Positions 42,073 through 49,847 of a stretch of 64,000 nucleotides of DNA are shown here, in pieces; the first letter of the stretch is position 1, and each line of letters opens with the position of its first letter. A program made the translations under genes and the position numbers. The stretch is taken from positions 1 to 64,000 of IMG/VR virus record IMGVR_UViG_3300042340_000379. The stretch is one strand, 5' to 3'. Under the pieces are notes generated by a model. It did no database searches. It was given only the letters and a program-made list of their open reading frames with translations, and was not told the DNA's origin. The stretch comes from a virus.

Positions 42073-42127
42073 ATGTAAAGCCGTCCTCCGCTTTGCTAAA
42101 GGACGGGGTTTCCACCCACATTTTCTG

Positions 42128-42478
42128 ATGACCGACACTCTTTTTAAGTTAGGCCGGACTGTTATCACACAAGGCGCAGCAGCTGAGATTGAAAGGCTAA
42201 ACCTTCAGGCAGCGTATTTCTTCTACAGCCACTCAACAGGTAACTTTGGCACGGCAGGAGACTACCACAAAATTCTTCCAACTGTGACTGAACAGGAATT
42301 TGCAGAGGGGGCTCTTGCCACAAGTGATGACGGAAAGTTGAACGTCATCGCGATTAAAAATAACTCAGGTCGAGTGATGTCCTACTACGAAACTAATGGC
42401 ACTGTAATTTGGGTGTCAACTGATGGCCTTGGCACAGATGAGCAATATACAACTATCCTTCTTCCAAGTGAGTATTAA
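42128..42478 (+). CDS. Conserved small protein ending in Thr-Ile-Leu-Leu-Pro-X-Glu-Tyr, 116 aa
   Basis: The order Lys-Leu-Gly-X-X-Val-X-Thr-X-Gly-Ala, His-Ser-Thr-Gly-Asn-Phe-Gly, Ile-Trp-Val-X-Thr-Asp, Thr-Thr-Ile-Leu-Leu-Pro-Ser-Glu-Tyr matches a widespread plasmid/phage family of unknown function (SGDWG...KIWVITEADRS.TTVLLPEEY). Translation starts exactly at the IsrB element border, so its native promoter and leader may have been displaced. Confidence 0.65.
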   Translation: MTDTLFKLGRTVITQGAAAEIERLNLQAAYFFYSHSTGNFGTAGDYHKILPTVTEQEFAEGALATSDDGKLNVIAIKNNSGRVMSYYETNGTVIWVSTDGLGTDEQYTTILLPSEY

Positions 42479-42499
42479 GACGACAAGAAGACGCTATGG

Positions 42500-42754
42500 G
42501 TGCATTCACCTGACGGTTCAACTGTAGGCCGGTTCAGCGTCAGTTTTGGGATGGACATTCATCACACCCGCGAGAAAGGCCTGGACTTCTACGAAGAGCT
42601 AACGATCGCAGAGTACAATTACAAAGGAGAGAAGGAGAGAAGGAAAAGTCATGAGCAAGGAACTGAGCCGAAGACTGTACGACATGGATGCGACGGTCGA
42701 AAAACAACAACGAAGAGCACCATTTACCAAGTAAGTACTAATGGCTACAATTGA
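42500..42754 (+). CDS. Conserved phage protein (WVHSPDGSTVGRFS type), GTG start
   Basis: Residues up to about 40 match a common phage hypothetical protein beginning LWVHxPDGSTVGRF...FGMDIH. The frame is open back to the previous stop, so the true start may be an unusual codon upstream of GTG 42500. The last 35 residues look non-native, beginning at a repeated GGAGAGAA, which hints at a frameshift near 42625-42645. Confidence 0.5.
   Translation: MHSPDGSTVGRFSVSFGMDIHHTREKGLDFYEELTIAEYNYKGEKERRKSHEQGTEPKTVRHGCDGRKTTTKSTIYQVSTNGYN
42651..42734 (+). CDS. Possible small ORF, 27 aa
   Basis: ATG 42651 follows GAAGGA and encodes a charged helix ending Phe-Thr-Lys. It overlaps the doubtful tail of the previous gene in another frame and may be the real downstream gene. 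Confidence 0.3.
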   Translation: MSKELSRRLYDMDATVEKQQRRAPFTK

Positions 42755-43184
42755 AGAAAGACTTAAAGATCAACAAGAATATTTTCAGGCACTCTACTCA
42801 GCCGACACCCGAATGAGCAGGTTCAAAGAACTGGCCGAGCTTTTAGAAACCATGCGCGAAGTTATTGAAACAACCTGCCCCTATAAAGTAGGAGACACCG
42901 TCTACCTAAATCAGGCAGGCTTAGCAACAGAAGGTTGGGCATGTGCGGCTCATACTCTGGTAGTTGGACGGAAAGCAATTGTGCAGTCGCGTAACTTCCA
43001 CAACGGTAATTTTACTCTGGGGCTGTCATTTGAGAATGAAACGTGGATTGACACGGAAGGTAATGAGCAACCTCTAGATAGACCTTACGTTTATTCAATT
43101 CCGGCTAAATACATTTCGGCTTACAACCCTCAAAAAAGTGTCAACGAAGACAGTGATTTAATCACCAGGGAGTTTAACCTCTAA
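42741..43184 (+). CDS. Conserved hypothetical protein, 147 aa
   Basis: Helical N-terminus, then Lys-Val-Gly-Asp-Thr-Val-Tyr-Leu...Val-Val-Gly-Arg-Lys-Ala-Ile-Val...Phe-Thr-Leu-Gly-Leu-X-Phe-Glu, a small beta barrel (SH3/KOW-like) known from phage hypothetical proteins. The stop overlaps the next ATG (TAATG). Confidence 0.55.
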   Translation: MATIEERLKDQQEYFQALYSADTRMSRFKELAELLETMREVIETTCPYKVGDTVYLNQAGLATEGWACAAHTLVVGRKAIVQSRNFHNGNFTLGLSFENETWIDTEGNEQPLDRPYVYSIPAKYISAYNPQKSVNEDSDLITREFNL

Positions 43185-43681
43185 TGGCAGCAGCCGCAAT
43201 TTTAGACAACTGGTTTTTCAAAGACCCTCTAGAGTTGTCTTTTATGCAAGACATTCTAGACAAAGAAATGGAGTCATCTATTCATCCTGGGCAAGTTAAT
43301 CAAACAGACCTTTACCAATATGTCAACAAACCTAAGCTAATCATAGATAGGTTTAACACTGACTATAAACACAGTTACGTTATCTCATGTCAGGGGGTTA
43401 AGTTTCACACTGACTATACAGGCATCTGTGTGCTATGGGTTTTAAGAAACGACAACTACCAAGTCGAAGACAAAAAGCAAGTTCCAGAACATCAATCACC
43501 AGGCTCAGTTTTCATTCTAGACATTGATGAAATGCACCGATGCAAATCAATAGATGGAAAAACCAAAAACCGATACTGGACAGCGATCTCGATTGACTAC
43601 GAATTGGGACTCGAAAAAGTAACGCGACAGACCGCAATAGATAATCTAGAAAAACTTATAGAAATACTGGCGGTAGCATGA
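43184..43681 (+). CDS. Possible 2OG-Fe(II) oxygenase-like protein, 165 aa
   Basis: Lys-Phe-His-Thr-Asp-Tyr-Thr-Gly (a H-X-D pair, residues near 74) and Pro-Gly-Ser-Val-Phe-Ile-Leu-Asp-Ile-Asp-Glu-Met-His (distal His, about residue 125) fit the iron-binding facial triad of a double-stranded beta-helix oxygenase. A 2-oxoglutarate Arg is not certain. Substrate unknown. Confidence 0.4.
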   Translation: MAAAAILDNWFFKDPLELSFMQDILDKEMESSIHPGQVNQTDLYQYVNKPKLIIDRFNTDYKHSYVISCQGVKFHTDYTGICVLWVLRNDNYQVEDKKQVPEHQSPGSVFILDIDEMHRCKSIDGKTKNRYWTAISIDYELGLEKVTRQTAIDNLEKLIEILAVA

Positions 43682-44274
43682 TTCAGACTGTTTCAACAAA
43701 ACTTATTCATACAACACGATCTAACCTAAAGTCCTGGGCTGAAAAACTAGCCGCAGAACAAACCAAAAATTACTCAGGTACCTTTATCAAAACCGACCTC
43801 CATAAATCATATAGTGGATTCATCTCTTATGTGGATGCCGGGGCCGAAGTGTGGTTTAAGCTAACTCATAGTCAATGCATGCAGAAATCTCAATCGCCCT
43901 ATCTGCAGCAAAAAGCTCAAATAGCTCTGGAGAACTGGAAAGACCTTAGTCGATCAGAACTTGCTGAAGCTAAAAAGGAAACTTTTGTCATTCTTAAGCT
44001 TAGTGCCTGGGTTGACACTGACCATGATTTGCTGGAGTTCCGTGGCTACTACTGTTTTGATGAGTATGGTCGCGACAGTATTTTATGGTTAAAGTATATG
44101 GGTGGAAATCCAAACCAAACAAGCCTAACTACAAACGATTTCTACTCTAGCATTTCCCTAAGTGAATATAATGAAGAGGGACCAATTATGGACGGCTATA
44201 TTCAAAAAAGGTCAGTAGAAAGTTGGCTTGAGTTAGAAACCATCAAAGCATTCCGCCACCTAAAAAGGATGTAA
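43678..44274 (+). CDS. Hypothetical protein, 198 aa
   Basis: ATGA overlap with the previous stop. Mixed alpha/beta with a beta-rich region at about 100-150; no motif recognised. Confidence 0.5.
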   Translation: MIQTVSTKLIHTTRSNLKSWAEKLAAEQTKNYSGTFIKTDLHKSYSGFISYVDAGAEVWFKLTHSQCMQKSQSPYLQQKAQIALENWKDLSRSELAEAKKETFVILKLSAWVDTDHDLLEFRGYYCFDEYGRDSILWLKYMGGNPNQTSLTTNDFYSSISLSEYNEEGPIMDGYIQKRSVESWLELETIKAFRHLKRM

Positions 44275-44279
44275 AATCA

Positions 44280-45020
44280 ATGCCAATTGATCGCTCCCAC
44301 GTTGACCCTACAGACAATCTGCTTCGCCTGCTCGACTTGCTAGACACGGGCGAAACTCCCGTCATCGAGTTTGTCCATAAAGACATTCTAGAATTAGATA
44401 GTTATTCAGTAAAAGATAAATGCAGGGTTTTATCATATACTCAAGATAATTTATTTGATGAGGAGATTGTTTATGAACTCGTTACAGATTTCTCAGAGTT
44501 TGAGGAAGAGAACAAAAACAACTCTAAAGCAAACTGGTACAACAAAGAAGGAGTGCCATGTCTAAAATGGCATGAAAGCAACTTCTACCCCCAAAACAAA
44601 CAAGTGAAGCTCTATTTGCAACTGCCCTCAGCAAATGCTCCTAAAGAACGTCATGCTGAATTAAGCACTGGGTATTACTTTCAGATTCTCAATTATGCGC
44701 CCTGGCTTATTCAACCAGAAGAAGTTAGAATCCTCTGCGTCTCTACTGCTCATGTAACCCAGCTAGATATGGAGAACCTAGCCAAGCTCGCAGAATACTC
44801 TGAGGATCTGATTGTAGTTAACCCCCAACCTAAAGAAGACCACTGGGTTTCTATAGAAACTGGAGGCAGTTTTGGGGAAAACTTTAAAGACAAAAAGCCA
44901 GAAACTTTATCTCAGGAGCTTTGGGATATCCTCATCACGGCGAATGAAGCGGGCTACCATAGAGTAGAGCTAGATGCTGCCGCTAAAATCTACGACAAAT
45001 TGCCCACATTTGATTGGTAA
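44280..45020 (+). CDS. Hypothetical protein, 246 aa
   Basis: Not recognised; acidic, mixed secondary structure. Follows the previous gene by five bases. After its TAA the frame stays open for 17 more codons, probably by chance. Confidence 0.5.
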   Translation: MPIDRSHVDPTDNLLRLLDLLDTGETPVIEFVHKDILELDSYSVKDKCRVLSYTQDNLFDEEIVYELVTDFSEFEEENKNNSKANWYNKEGVPCLKWHESNFYPQNKQVKLYLQLPSANAPKERHAELSTGYYFQILNYAPWLIQPEEVRILCVSTAHVTQLDMENLAKLAEYSEDLIVVNPQPKEDHWVSIETGGSFGENFKDKKPETLSQELWDILITANEAGYHRVELDAAAKIYDKLPTFDW

Positions 45021-45066
45021 ATTATAGGGAGCGATTTAGGTGATGATGCTATAGAAGAGGTTCTAG

Positions 45067-45363
45067 GTGAATAAACCCCAAGTTGTAAGATCAACAAGCG
45101 CTACTAATAAAAATGGGCTCCTGATGGTTGACTCAAACGAGCCGCTTGTGTTTATTAATGTAGACCAAGCTCTGCTCTACCTCAGGAAAAATCCAGGGGT
45201 AAAGAATGCTCTTGTTTGCCCTGTGAGCGATTTTTATGAAGAGGAGATTAAACCAAACATAGCCGTTGGTGAAAATGGGGAGGTGCAAACTCAAAATGTT
45301 CTAGACTATTTGAAGTCAACAAAAGTACAGTTAGCAGACGACATTCTGGCGCTTGTTAGTTAA
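45067..45363 (+). CDS. Hypothetical protein, 98 aa, GTG start
   Basis: GTG 45067 is preceded by GAAGAGG. Short beta/alpha protein, unrecognised. Convergent with the phosphoesterase gene. Confidence 0.45.
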   Translation: MNKPQVVRSTSATNKNGLLMVDSNEPLVFINVDQALLYLRKNPGVKNALVCPVSDFYEEEIKPNIAVGENGEVQTQNVLDYLKSTKVQLADDILALVS

Positions 45364-45401
45364 TTTCGCGGAATTTCCCTCTGTCTATGCGGTGGAGTAG
45401 T

Positions 45402-46538
45402 TCAAGGAGAAATAAACGACACAGAATCGAAACCATGCTCCGTAATTAGAGCGAGCGCTTGGGTGGGGGGCTCGGGAGCATACCCACAAGTCAAGCTATA
45501 CAAATTTGGCCCGCAAGTACAGCCGTTAATAATGTAGCGGGACGATGCAACGGCCTGGTGAAAATGCCCCATAAACGTGACATCGGCAGTTAAGCCAATC
45601 TTGTCAATACGATCAAGATACTTAACGACAGAGTTATGAACGTTGGCTCCACCCTTTACATCGTCTCCGTGCATAAATCTTAGCTTACGTCCGTAGACCT
45701 CAGCAAACTGCATGCGCTCAGTTGAGATATGAAACTTAGCGTTCAGGTCTAGGTCTTTAGACCGTTCGGCTAGGTTACAAAACATAAACTGCTCATAAGA
45801 GTAGCCCTCGTTTTGATTCTCCCGCTTCTTTTGAGTTGCTCGGCCATGATTGCCAGGCACACAGATGACATCAATCTCAGAAAAGTGGGGGTTAAAAAAG
45901 CTGAGGATAGAAAGCAGCAAGCGGGAAACCGCCGCCGTCTCCTCTAATACGGTCATTGCGTTGCCGTGAACCTCAACATAAGGCTCGTGAATATCACCGT
46001 GGATATGGTCACCAATAAAAGCGAGAATCAGCCGGTCGATATTTTGTACAGTACGAAATTTGAGGGTCTTTTCTAGAGCCTTCTGGGCAATAGACAAAAT
46101 ACGCTTCTCAGAAATCTCGGGATTATGTTCATTCAAACCATACGTCATGTCCTTCTTGATGACTTCAGCGTAGTGATTGTCAGAAAAAACCATCACCGCA
46201 GTGGCATCAGAATGACCAGGCTTTTTCTCAATCTTAATTGGAGTGTTGCTATCGCTGAGAATTTGAAGCGCATCTCGACGGCGATTTTCTTCTGAAATGA
46301 GATACTTGAGAAGCTTTCGTTCATTAAGTCGGGTCTGACCAACTCTTTGCAACATTAGGTAGCTGTCAACTTCTTCGGCATTATCAGGGCTTGGAATATA
46401 CCAGCCACCCATCTCGCCTAGAATAGCTCCAAGTTCACCTAAAGAATCAAGAATGGTAGTGGTTGAGAGCCCCGTCTTTTCCTTTAATTCTCGTAAGGTT
46501 AAACTGCCATCAAGCAGAGGTCTCAAGTTATATTGCAT
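45402..46538 (-). CDS. Metallophosphoesterase with N-terminal winged helix, 378 aa
   Basis: Calcineurin-type phosphoesterase: Ser-Asp-Asn-His, Gly-Asp-His-Ile-His-Gly-Asp, Gly-Asn-His-Gly-Arg, His-Gly-Asp, Gly-His-Phe-His in the expected order from about residue 118. Residues 1-50 form a winged-helix-like domain (Thr-Leu-Arg-Glu-Leu-Lys-Glu-Lys-Thr-Gly-Leu-Ser-Thr-Thr-Thr-Ile). Likely an SbcD/Mre11-like nuclease or a regulatory phosphodiesterase. No SbcC partner is visible. Confidence 0.75.
   Translation of the reverse strand: MQYNLRPLLDGSLTLRELKEKTGLSTTTILDSLGELGAILGEMGGWYIPSPDNAEEVDSYLMLQRVGQTRLNERKLLKYLISEENRRRDALQILSDSNTPIKIEKKPGHSDATAVMVFSDNHYAEVIKKDMTYGLNEHNPEISEKRILSIAQKALEKTLKFRTVQNIDRLILAFIGDHIHGDIHEPYVEVHGNAMTVLEETAAVSRLLLSILSFFNPHFSEIDVICVPGNHGRATQKKRENQNEGYSYEQFMFCNLAERSKDLDLNAKFHISTERMQFAEVYGRKLRFMHGDDVKGGANVHNSVVKYLDRIDKIGLTADVTFMGHFHQAVASSRYIINGCTCGPNLYSLTCGYAPEPPTQALALITEHGFDSVSFISP
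46043..46057. promoter_or_regulatory. Palindromic site, copy 5 (inside a gene)
   Basis: TTTGTACAGTACGAA, one mismatch in the right arm, inside the phosphoesterase gene. Confidence 0.5.
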
Positions 46539-46608
46539 TAAGCACTTATAAGCTACGATACTATTTTAAGACCCTCCCTCTGCTGTATCTGTTCATTCTC
46601 AAACACGA

Positions 46609-46634
46609 AAGGACTGAGATTTCTCCCAGTCCTT
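46609..46634. terminator. Hairpin in a divergent intergenic region
   Basis: AAGGACTG/CAGTCCTT with a ten-base loop between the divergent genes at 46538 and 46687. With no T tract it may be an operator or leader hairpin rather than a terminator. Confidence 0.35.
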
Positions 46635-46686
46635 CGCGACTTCACTACGTGAAATTCGTAGGCTCAGCCTTTCTAAATTTTAACTT

Positions 46687-47094
46687 ATGCTCAAACTATT
46701 TGAACTTAAAAACGGAAAATTAAAAACTCTTTTCCATGCCATCCACCCCGCCGTCACAAGCCAGCAGCAAGCCCCGGCATCTCGAGTTGTGCCCATTGGT
46801 GAATGGGTGGAGGCTACGCAAAAGCCAGTGCGCGACGGGTCGGGCTCTCCTAAGTACCTGTCAGGATTTCATGTTTTCTGCTGCGACTTAGAGTCTATTG
46901 CCAAATACTGCAATCGCTTTCGCAAAGAACGAGAGCTGGTTTTGGTCGATGTGTGCGTAGGTGGAGTCAGACTTAAGCCCACTAACAGCCAGGTGCTCTT
47001 AGCTGCTACAATGTTTGTACCGCAAGGGTTTCAGCCTATCAAACTTTCAACTCTTAGGTCTCTAACATGCACGACAACCCTAAAGAAACTATAA
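46687..47094 (+). CDS. Conserved hypothetical protein, 135 aa
   Basis: Gly-Phe-His-Val-Phe, Cys-Asp-Leu-Glu-X-Ile-Ala-Lys-Tyr, then Val-Cys-Val-Gly-Gly-Val-Arg-Leu-Lys-Pro-Thr-Asn-Ser. A family of phage hypothetical proteins shares the LKPTNS ending (from memory). Overlaps the next gene by 28 bases. Confidence 0.5.
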   Translation: MLKLFELKNGKLKTLFHAIHPAVTSQQQAPASRVVPIGEWVEATQKPVRDGSGSPKYLSGFHVFCCDLESIAKYCNRFRKERELVLVDVCVGGVRLKPTNSQVLLAATMFVPQGFQPIKLSTLRSLTCTTTLKKL

Positions 47095-47519
47095 ACGATC
47101 GCGTATCAAAGCTACCTAAGTGGGCACAAAAGCACATTCATAAACTAGAAAAACAAGCTAGAGAGGCGCGAGACTACGCCGTCGCAGTAGCGCTAATGAT
47201 GGATGGCTCTCCTGAGATCGAGCCTGACGTGTTACCACCTGAAGACTAGCGAGAGATTCGCAATGGCTGTATAGCTAGTAGACAGCAAATAGGAAACGGT
47301 AAAACTCGCGCTGTTGTTGAAAAAGCCTGCACGTCATCAGTTAGTCACAATGTTGGCAATTGGGATAGAACAACTACTAAAGGATCGATTTCTTTATTTA
47401 GTTCACCAGTCCTAGCCCTTCGCTCTCTCCTGCCTGAAATCCTCAAAGCCTACGGTGATGAAATGGTGGCAACAGTGAAAATGATTAGGGAGTACGAACA
47501 AAATGGATCACCTAACTAA
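47067..47519 (+). pseudogene. Hypothetical gene with in-frame amber codon
   Basis: The first 60 codons (Leu-Pro-Lys-Trp-Ala-Gln-Lys-His-Ile, then a Lys/Glu/Arg helix) resemble a phage protein that normally continues further. TAG at 47247 ends it, but the frame then runs 89 more codons to TAA 47517 with a protein-like sequence ending Leu-Leu-Pro-Glu-Ile-Leu-Lys-Ala-Tyr. It may be a nonsense mutation, amber read-through, or a 60-aa gene followed by remnant DNA. Confidence 0.45.
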
Positions 47520-47679
47520 AATAGAAACAGACAATCTCGAAAAGACTCTAGCGGATCTTATAACTGATCACTCTAAAAACCCAGATGGCAGTTATGAATT
47601 AGTCATTAAAGAGTCCCAAAATTCTAATTGTGTCGTCGTAATTAACAAAGACGAGTACATTTTGAAGGTTGCAGAATAG
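47503..47679 (+). CDS. Hypothetical small protein, 58 aa
   Basis: ATG 47503 to TAG 47677. Helical N-terminus, then two beta strands (Tyr-Glu-Leu-Val-Ile, Cys-Val-Val-Val-Ile). Overlaps the end of the previous frame by 17 bases. Confidence 0.45.
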   Translation: MDHLTKIETDNLEKTLADLITDHSKNPDGSYELVIKESQNSNCVVVINKDEYILKVAE

Positions 47680-47703
47680 TTACATCTTTTAGGAGTGAAA
47701 CAA

Positions 47704-47883
47704 ATGGAGCTTTACATTAAAGCTAACGAGTATCATATAGAGGCTAAAATTCAAGGTAATAAAGATTCTCTCGAGCGTCTAAAAACCACGATTGAGATGG
47801 CGCTTAGCAGAGGTTCTGCTTGTTCTGAGGGCTATTTTGACGAAGAGGGAGAAGAATATAGTGTCTTGGTAATGTTAGTATGA
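47704..47883 (+). CDS. Hypothetical small protein, 59 aa
   Basis: ATG 47704 is placed eight bases after AGGAG; a GTG at 47695 overlaps that site. Alternating strand and helix, acidic. Its stop overlaps the ATG of the methylase remnant (ATGA). Confidence 0.5.
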   Translation: MELYIKANEYHIEAKIQGNKDSLERLKTTIEMALSRGSACSEGYFDEEGEEYSVLVMLV

Positions 47884-48032
47884 CAACTCCAACCCCTCCT
47901 CTTAAATGGGCTGGTGGTAAGCGATGGCTCATACCAACCTTGGAAAAAGTTTACGCTCCTAACCGAAGACTGGTTTGCCAACTTCTGTGCTTTCGATCCA
48001 GACATGACTATTCCCCGACAAATCCCAGCTAA
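47880..48032 (+). pseudogene. D12-class DNA adenine methylase remnant, 50 aa
   Basis: The opening Pro-Pro-Leu-Lys-Trp-Ala-Gly-Gly-Lys-Arg-Trp-Leu-Ile matches the SAM-binding N-terminus of Dam-type D12 methylases (about 270 aa). After about residue 30 the sequence no longer fits. In another frame the same DNA reads Asp-Trp-Phe-Ala-Asn-Phe-Cys-Ala-Phe-Asp-Pro-Asp and onward to 48048, a plausible C-terminus of a different protein. A deletion joining two genes is the likely history. Confidence 0.6.
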
Positions 48033-48055
48033 CATTTTAGAAAATTAAAGGTTTT

Positions 48056-49708
48056 ATGACTAAAACAATCCAAGCTACAATCAACGCCGATCGCGCCCTG
48101 TCAAAGATTAGCAACTACTTTGACTTTACCGTAGAGCAAATTCTTACTGAGTTATTCCAGAATGCTCGCCGCGCTGGTGCTACTAAGTTAGATATCTACC
48201 TCGACCGCAACACTCTTCATCTTAAAGATAACGGTTGGGGTATTCCTGACCCCCAAATGCTCGTTAATTTATTTGGCAGTGGCTGGGATGAAGATACTGA
48301 GCAGCGAGAAGACCCAGCTGGCGCAGGCTTTTACTCTTTAGCTAACCGAGGATGTATGGTTAGCAGCCATAACTGGTATGCAAATCTTACTCCTGCTGGC
48401 TTTATCGGCCAAGAGAAAATCAAAATCCACGAGATCAAGTTTCAAGCCGGTACCCACATATCTTTTCAAGTAACAGAAAAAGAACTGATCAACTATGTTT
48501 TTATAGAAAACCGTGTGAAGACAGAAGCTGAATACTACCCAGTTGAAGTTACCTATAACGGCGAGACGGTTAAACGTGAAGTTTTCATTCCAGAAAGAAT
48601 GTACACCGAAAATTGGAATGGTCTTCGTATCGGTGTTGAGCCCATAAACAAAGAGAATCATTACTTAAATATCAACTTTTATGGGCAAACTGTCATATGT
48701 GATGCGGAACCTAAAGTTTACGGAAGAGTCAGAATTGATGTAGTTGACTGTACGCAACTAAGAATGGTACTTCCCGCTCGTAAAGATGTTATCCAAAACG
48801 ATTTCTTTCACAAGCTTCAGATTGAAGTTGAAAAAGTAGCATTCCGCGCACATCTTGCCGCTGGCTCTCACGAGCTTCCTTTTTCTGCGTATCAACGCGC
48901 CCATGCTTTAGGAATTAACCTACCTGAAGCAAAAATTGTCTGGGCTAAATGGGAAGCTACAAAAGCATCAGATAATCACTACTACTGGAAGACCGAACCA
49001 GGATCACTTCCTGAGAATGCCTATAGGTTTCAATCAGTGGGTAATGCGTTGCAAGACCAACTTGTTGATATTGCAACGCATGAGTTGGAGTTTATTCACA
49101 TCAAAAACAAAAACCTAGGGTACAAGTGGGCAGATTCTGTCCCTGTTCTAGATGTACGATTCCAAGTCACACATGAGGGAAAGCTCTACTTTCAAGAAGA
49201 GATTGATACCCTAAGCGGAGATTTTGTAGATGACATTCAAATTCTGTTTTTCCATAAAGGAGTATTCATTAAGTCATGCCCAATTCCAATCTTAATGTAC
49301 GAAAGCATTGAAGAAAGTGATATTGAAGCAGATTCTCAAAGCTACTTTGATAGCAGCATGCTGTCTACTCTCCTCATTAATAACTCACTAAGAGAAGGGT
49401 TTGATGTAGATAATCTTGTTTACTTTCTTCAAGCGTCTTTGTTTGCTGCTAATGACGATAGTGATGACAGTGCTGAGACTATGGAGTATCAGTTTGAAGA
49501 AGATTGCCAAAAATTTGCTTTTGATCTTCTTCTTCCAGAAGATAAAGCAATTGAGGCAAAGATCCGCAATGCTTTGTTTGACATGAGAACACTAATTCCA
49601 AAAGGATATGAAGTTAAGATTACAATTAAGACTGAGAAAGATTCTAAGCATAGTTGGATGACAGACCATCTAATCGACATCCAAGTTTCTTCGTCTCCTG
49701 AATCTTAA
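48056..49708 (+). CDS. GHKL-family ATPase, 550 aa
   Basis: N box Glu-Leu-Phe-Gln-Asn-Ala-Arg-Arg-Ala-Gly, G1 Lys-Asp-Asn-Gly-Trp-Gly-Ile, and Gly-Ala-Gly-Phe-Tyr-Ser-Leu-Ala (G2) within residues 25-100 define the Bergerat ATP site of the HSP90/MutL/gyrase group. The remaining 450 residues are unrecognised. It is the second GHKL protein in the window besides the rIIA-like one, but the two differ in N box and length. Confidence 0.75.
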   Translation: MTKTIQATINADRALSKISNYFDFTVEQILTELFQNARRAGATKLDIYLDRNTLHLKDNGWGIPDPQMLVNLFGSGWDEDTEQREDPAGAGFYSLANRGCMVSSHNWYANLTPAGFIGQEKIKIHEIKFQAGTHISFQVTEKELINYVFIENRVKTEAEYYPVEVTYNGETVKREVFIPERMYTENWNGLRIGVEPINKENHYLNINFYGQTVICDAEPKVYGRVRIDVVDCTQLRMVLPARKDVIQNDFFHKLQIEVEKVAFRAHLAAGSHELPFSAYQRAHALGINLPEAKIVWAKWEATKASDNHYYWKTEPGSLPENAYRFQSVGNALQDQLVDIATHELEFIHIKNKNLGYKWADSVPVLDVRFQVTHEGKLYFQEEIDTLSGDFVDDIQILFFHKGVFIKSCPIPILMYESIEESDIEADSQSYFDSSMLSTLLINNSLREGFDVDNLVYFLQASLFAANDDSDDSAETMEYQFEEDCQKFAFDLLLPEDKAIEAKIRNALFDMRTLIPKGYEVKITIKTEKDSKHSWMTDHLIDIQVSSSPES

Positions 49709-49712
49709 AAAT

Positions 49713-49802
49713 GTGACTATCTCGATTAAAGCTGAGCAACACAAAAAGGAAACTTGGAGAACCGACCGCAAAATTGGCATCCAAGTTTCCTTGCCTCCTT
49801 AA
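49713..49802 (+). pseudogene. Partial duplication of the GHKL gene's 3' end
   Basis: This 29-codon frame (Val-Thr-Ile-Ser-Ile-Lys-Ala-Glu...Trp-Arg-Thr-Asp...Ile-Gln-Val-Ser) resembles the last 30 residues of the GHKL ATPase directly upstream (Ile-Thr-Ile-Lys-Thr-Glu...Trp-Met-Thr-Asp...Ile-Gln-Val-Ser). The DNA ATCCAAGTTTC is shared. A diverged tandem duplication or remnant of a second homologue. Confidence 0.5.
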
Positions 49803-49847
49803 TCTCAAGAATAAAGCTAACACTGCACAAAACAAAAAGGAAACATC

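Larger units (their letters stand above)
40730..42127 (+). mobile_element. IsrB-type IS200/IS605-family element, no transposase
   Basis: Left side has a subterminal hairpin region AACCCCGCCCTAAAGGG (about 40762-40778), right side a hairpin CCGTCCT/AGGACGG (42081-42087/42100-42106) followed by GGGGTTTCCACCCACATTTT. These match the style of IS605-family ends. Only the isrB gene and its candidate RNA lie inside; no TnpA. Exact borders are approximate. It sits between the divergent tail operon and a plus-strand gene whose ATG begins at the border. Confidence 0.7.

Noticed and set aside
45021-45074. Read-through extension of the 246-aa gene
   Set aside because: Seventeen open codons after a stop are expected often by chance.
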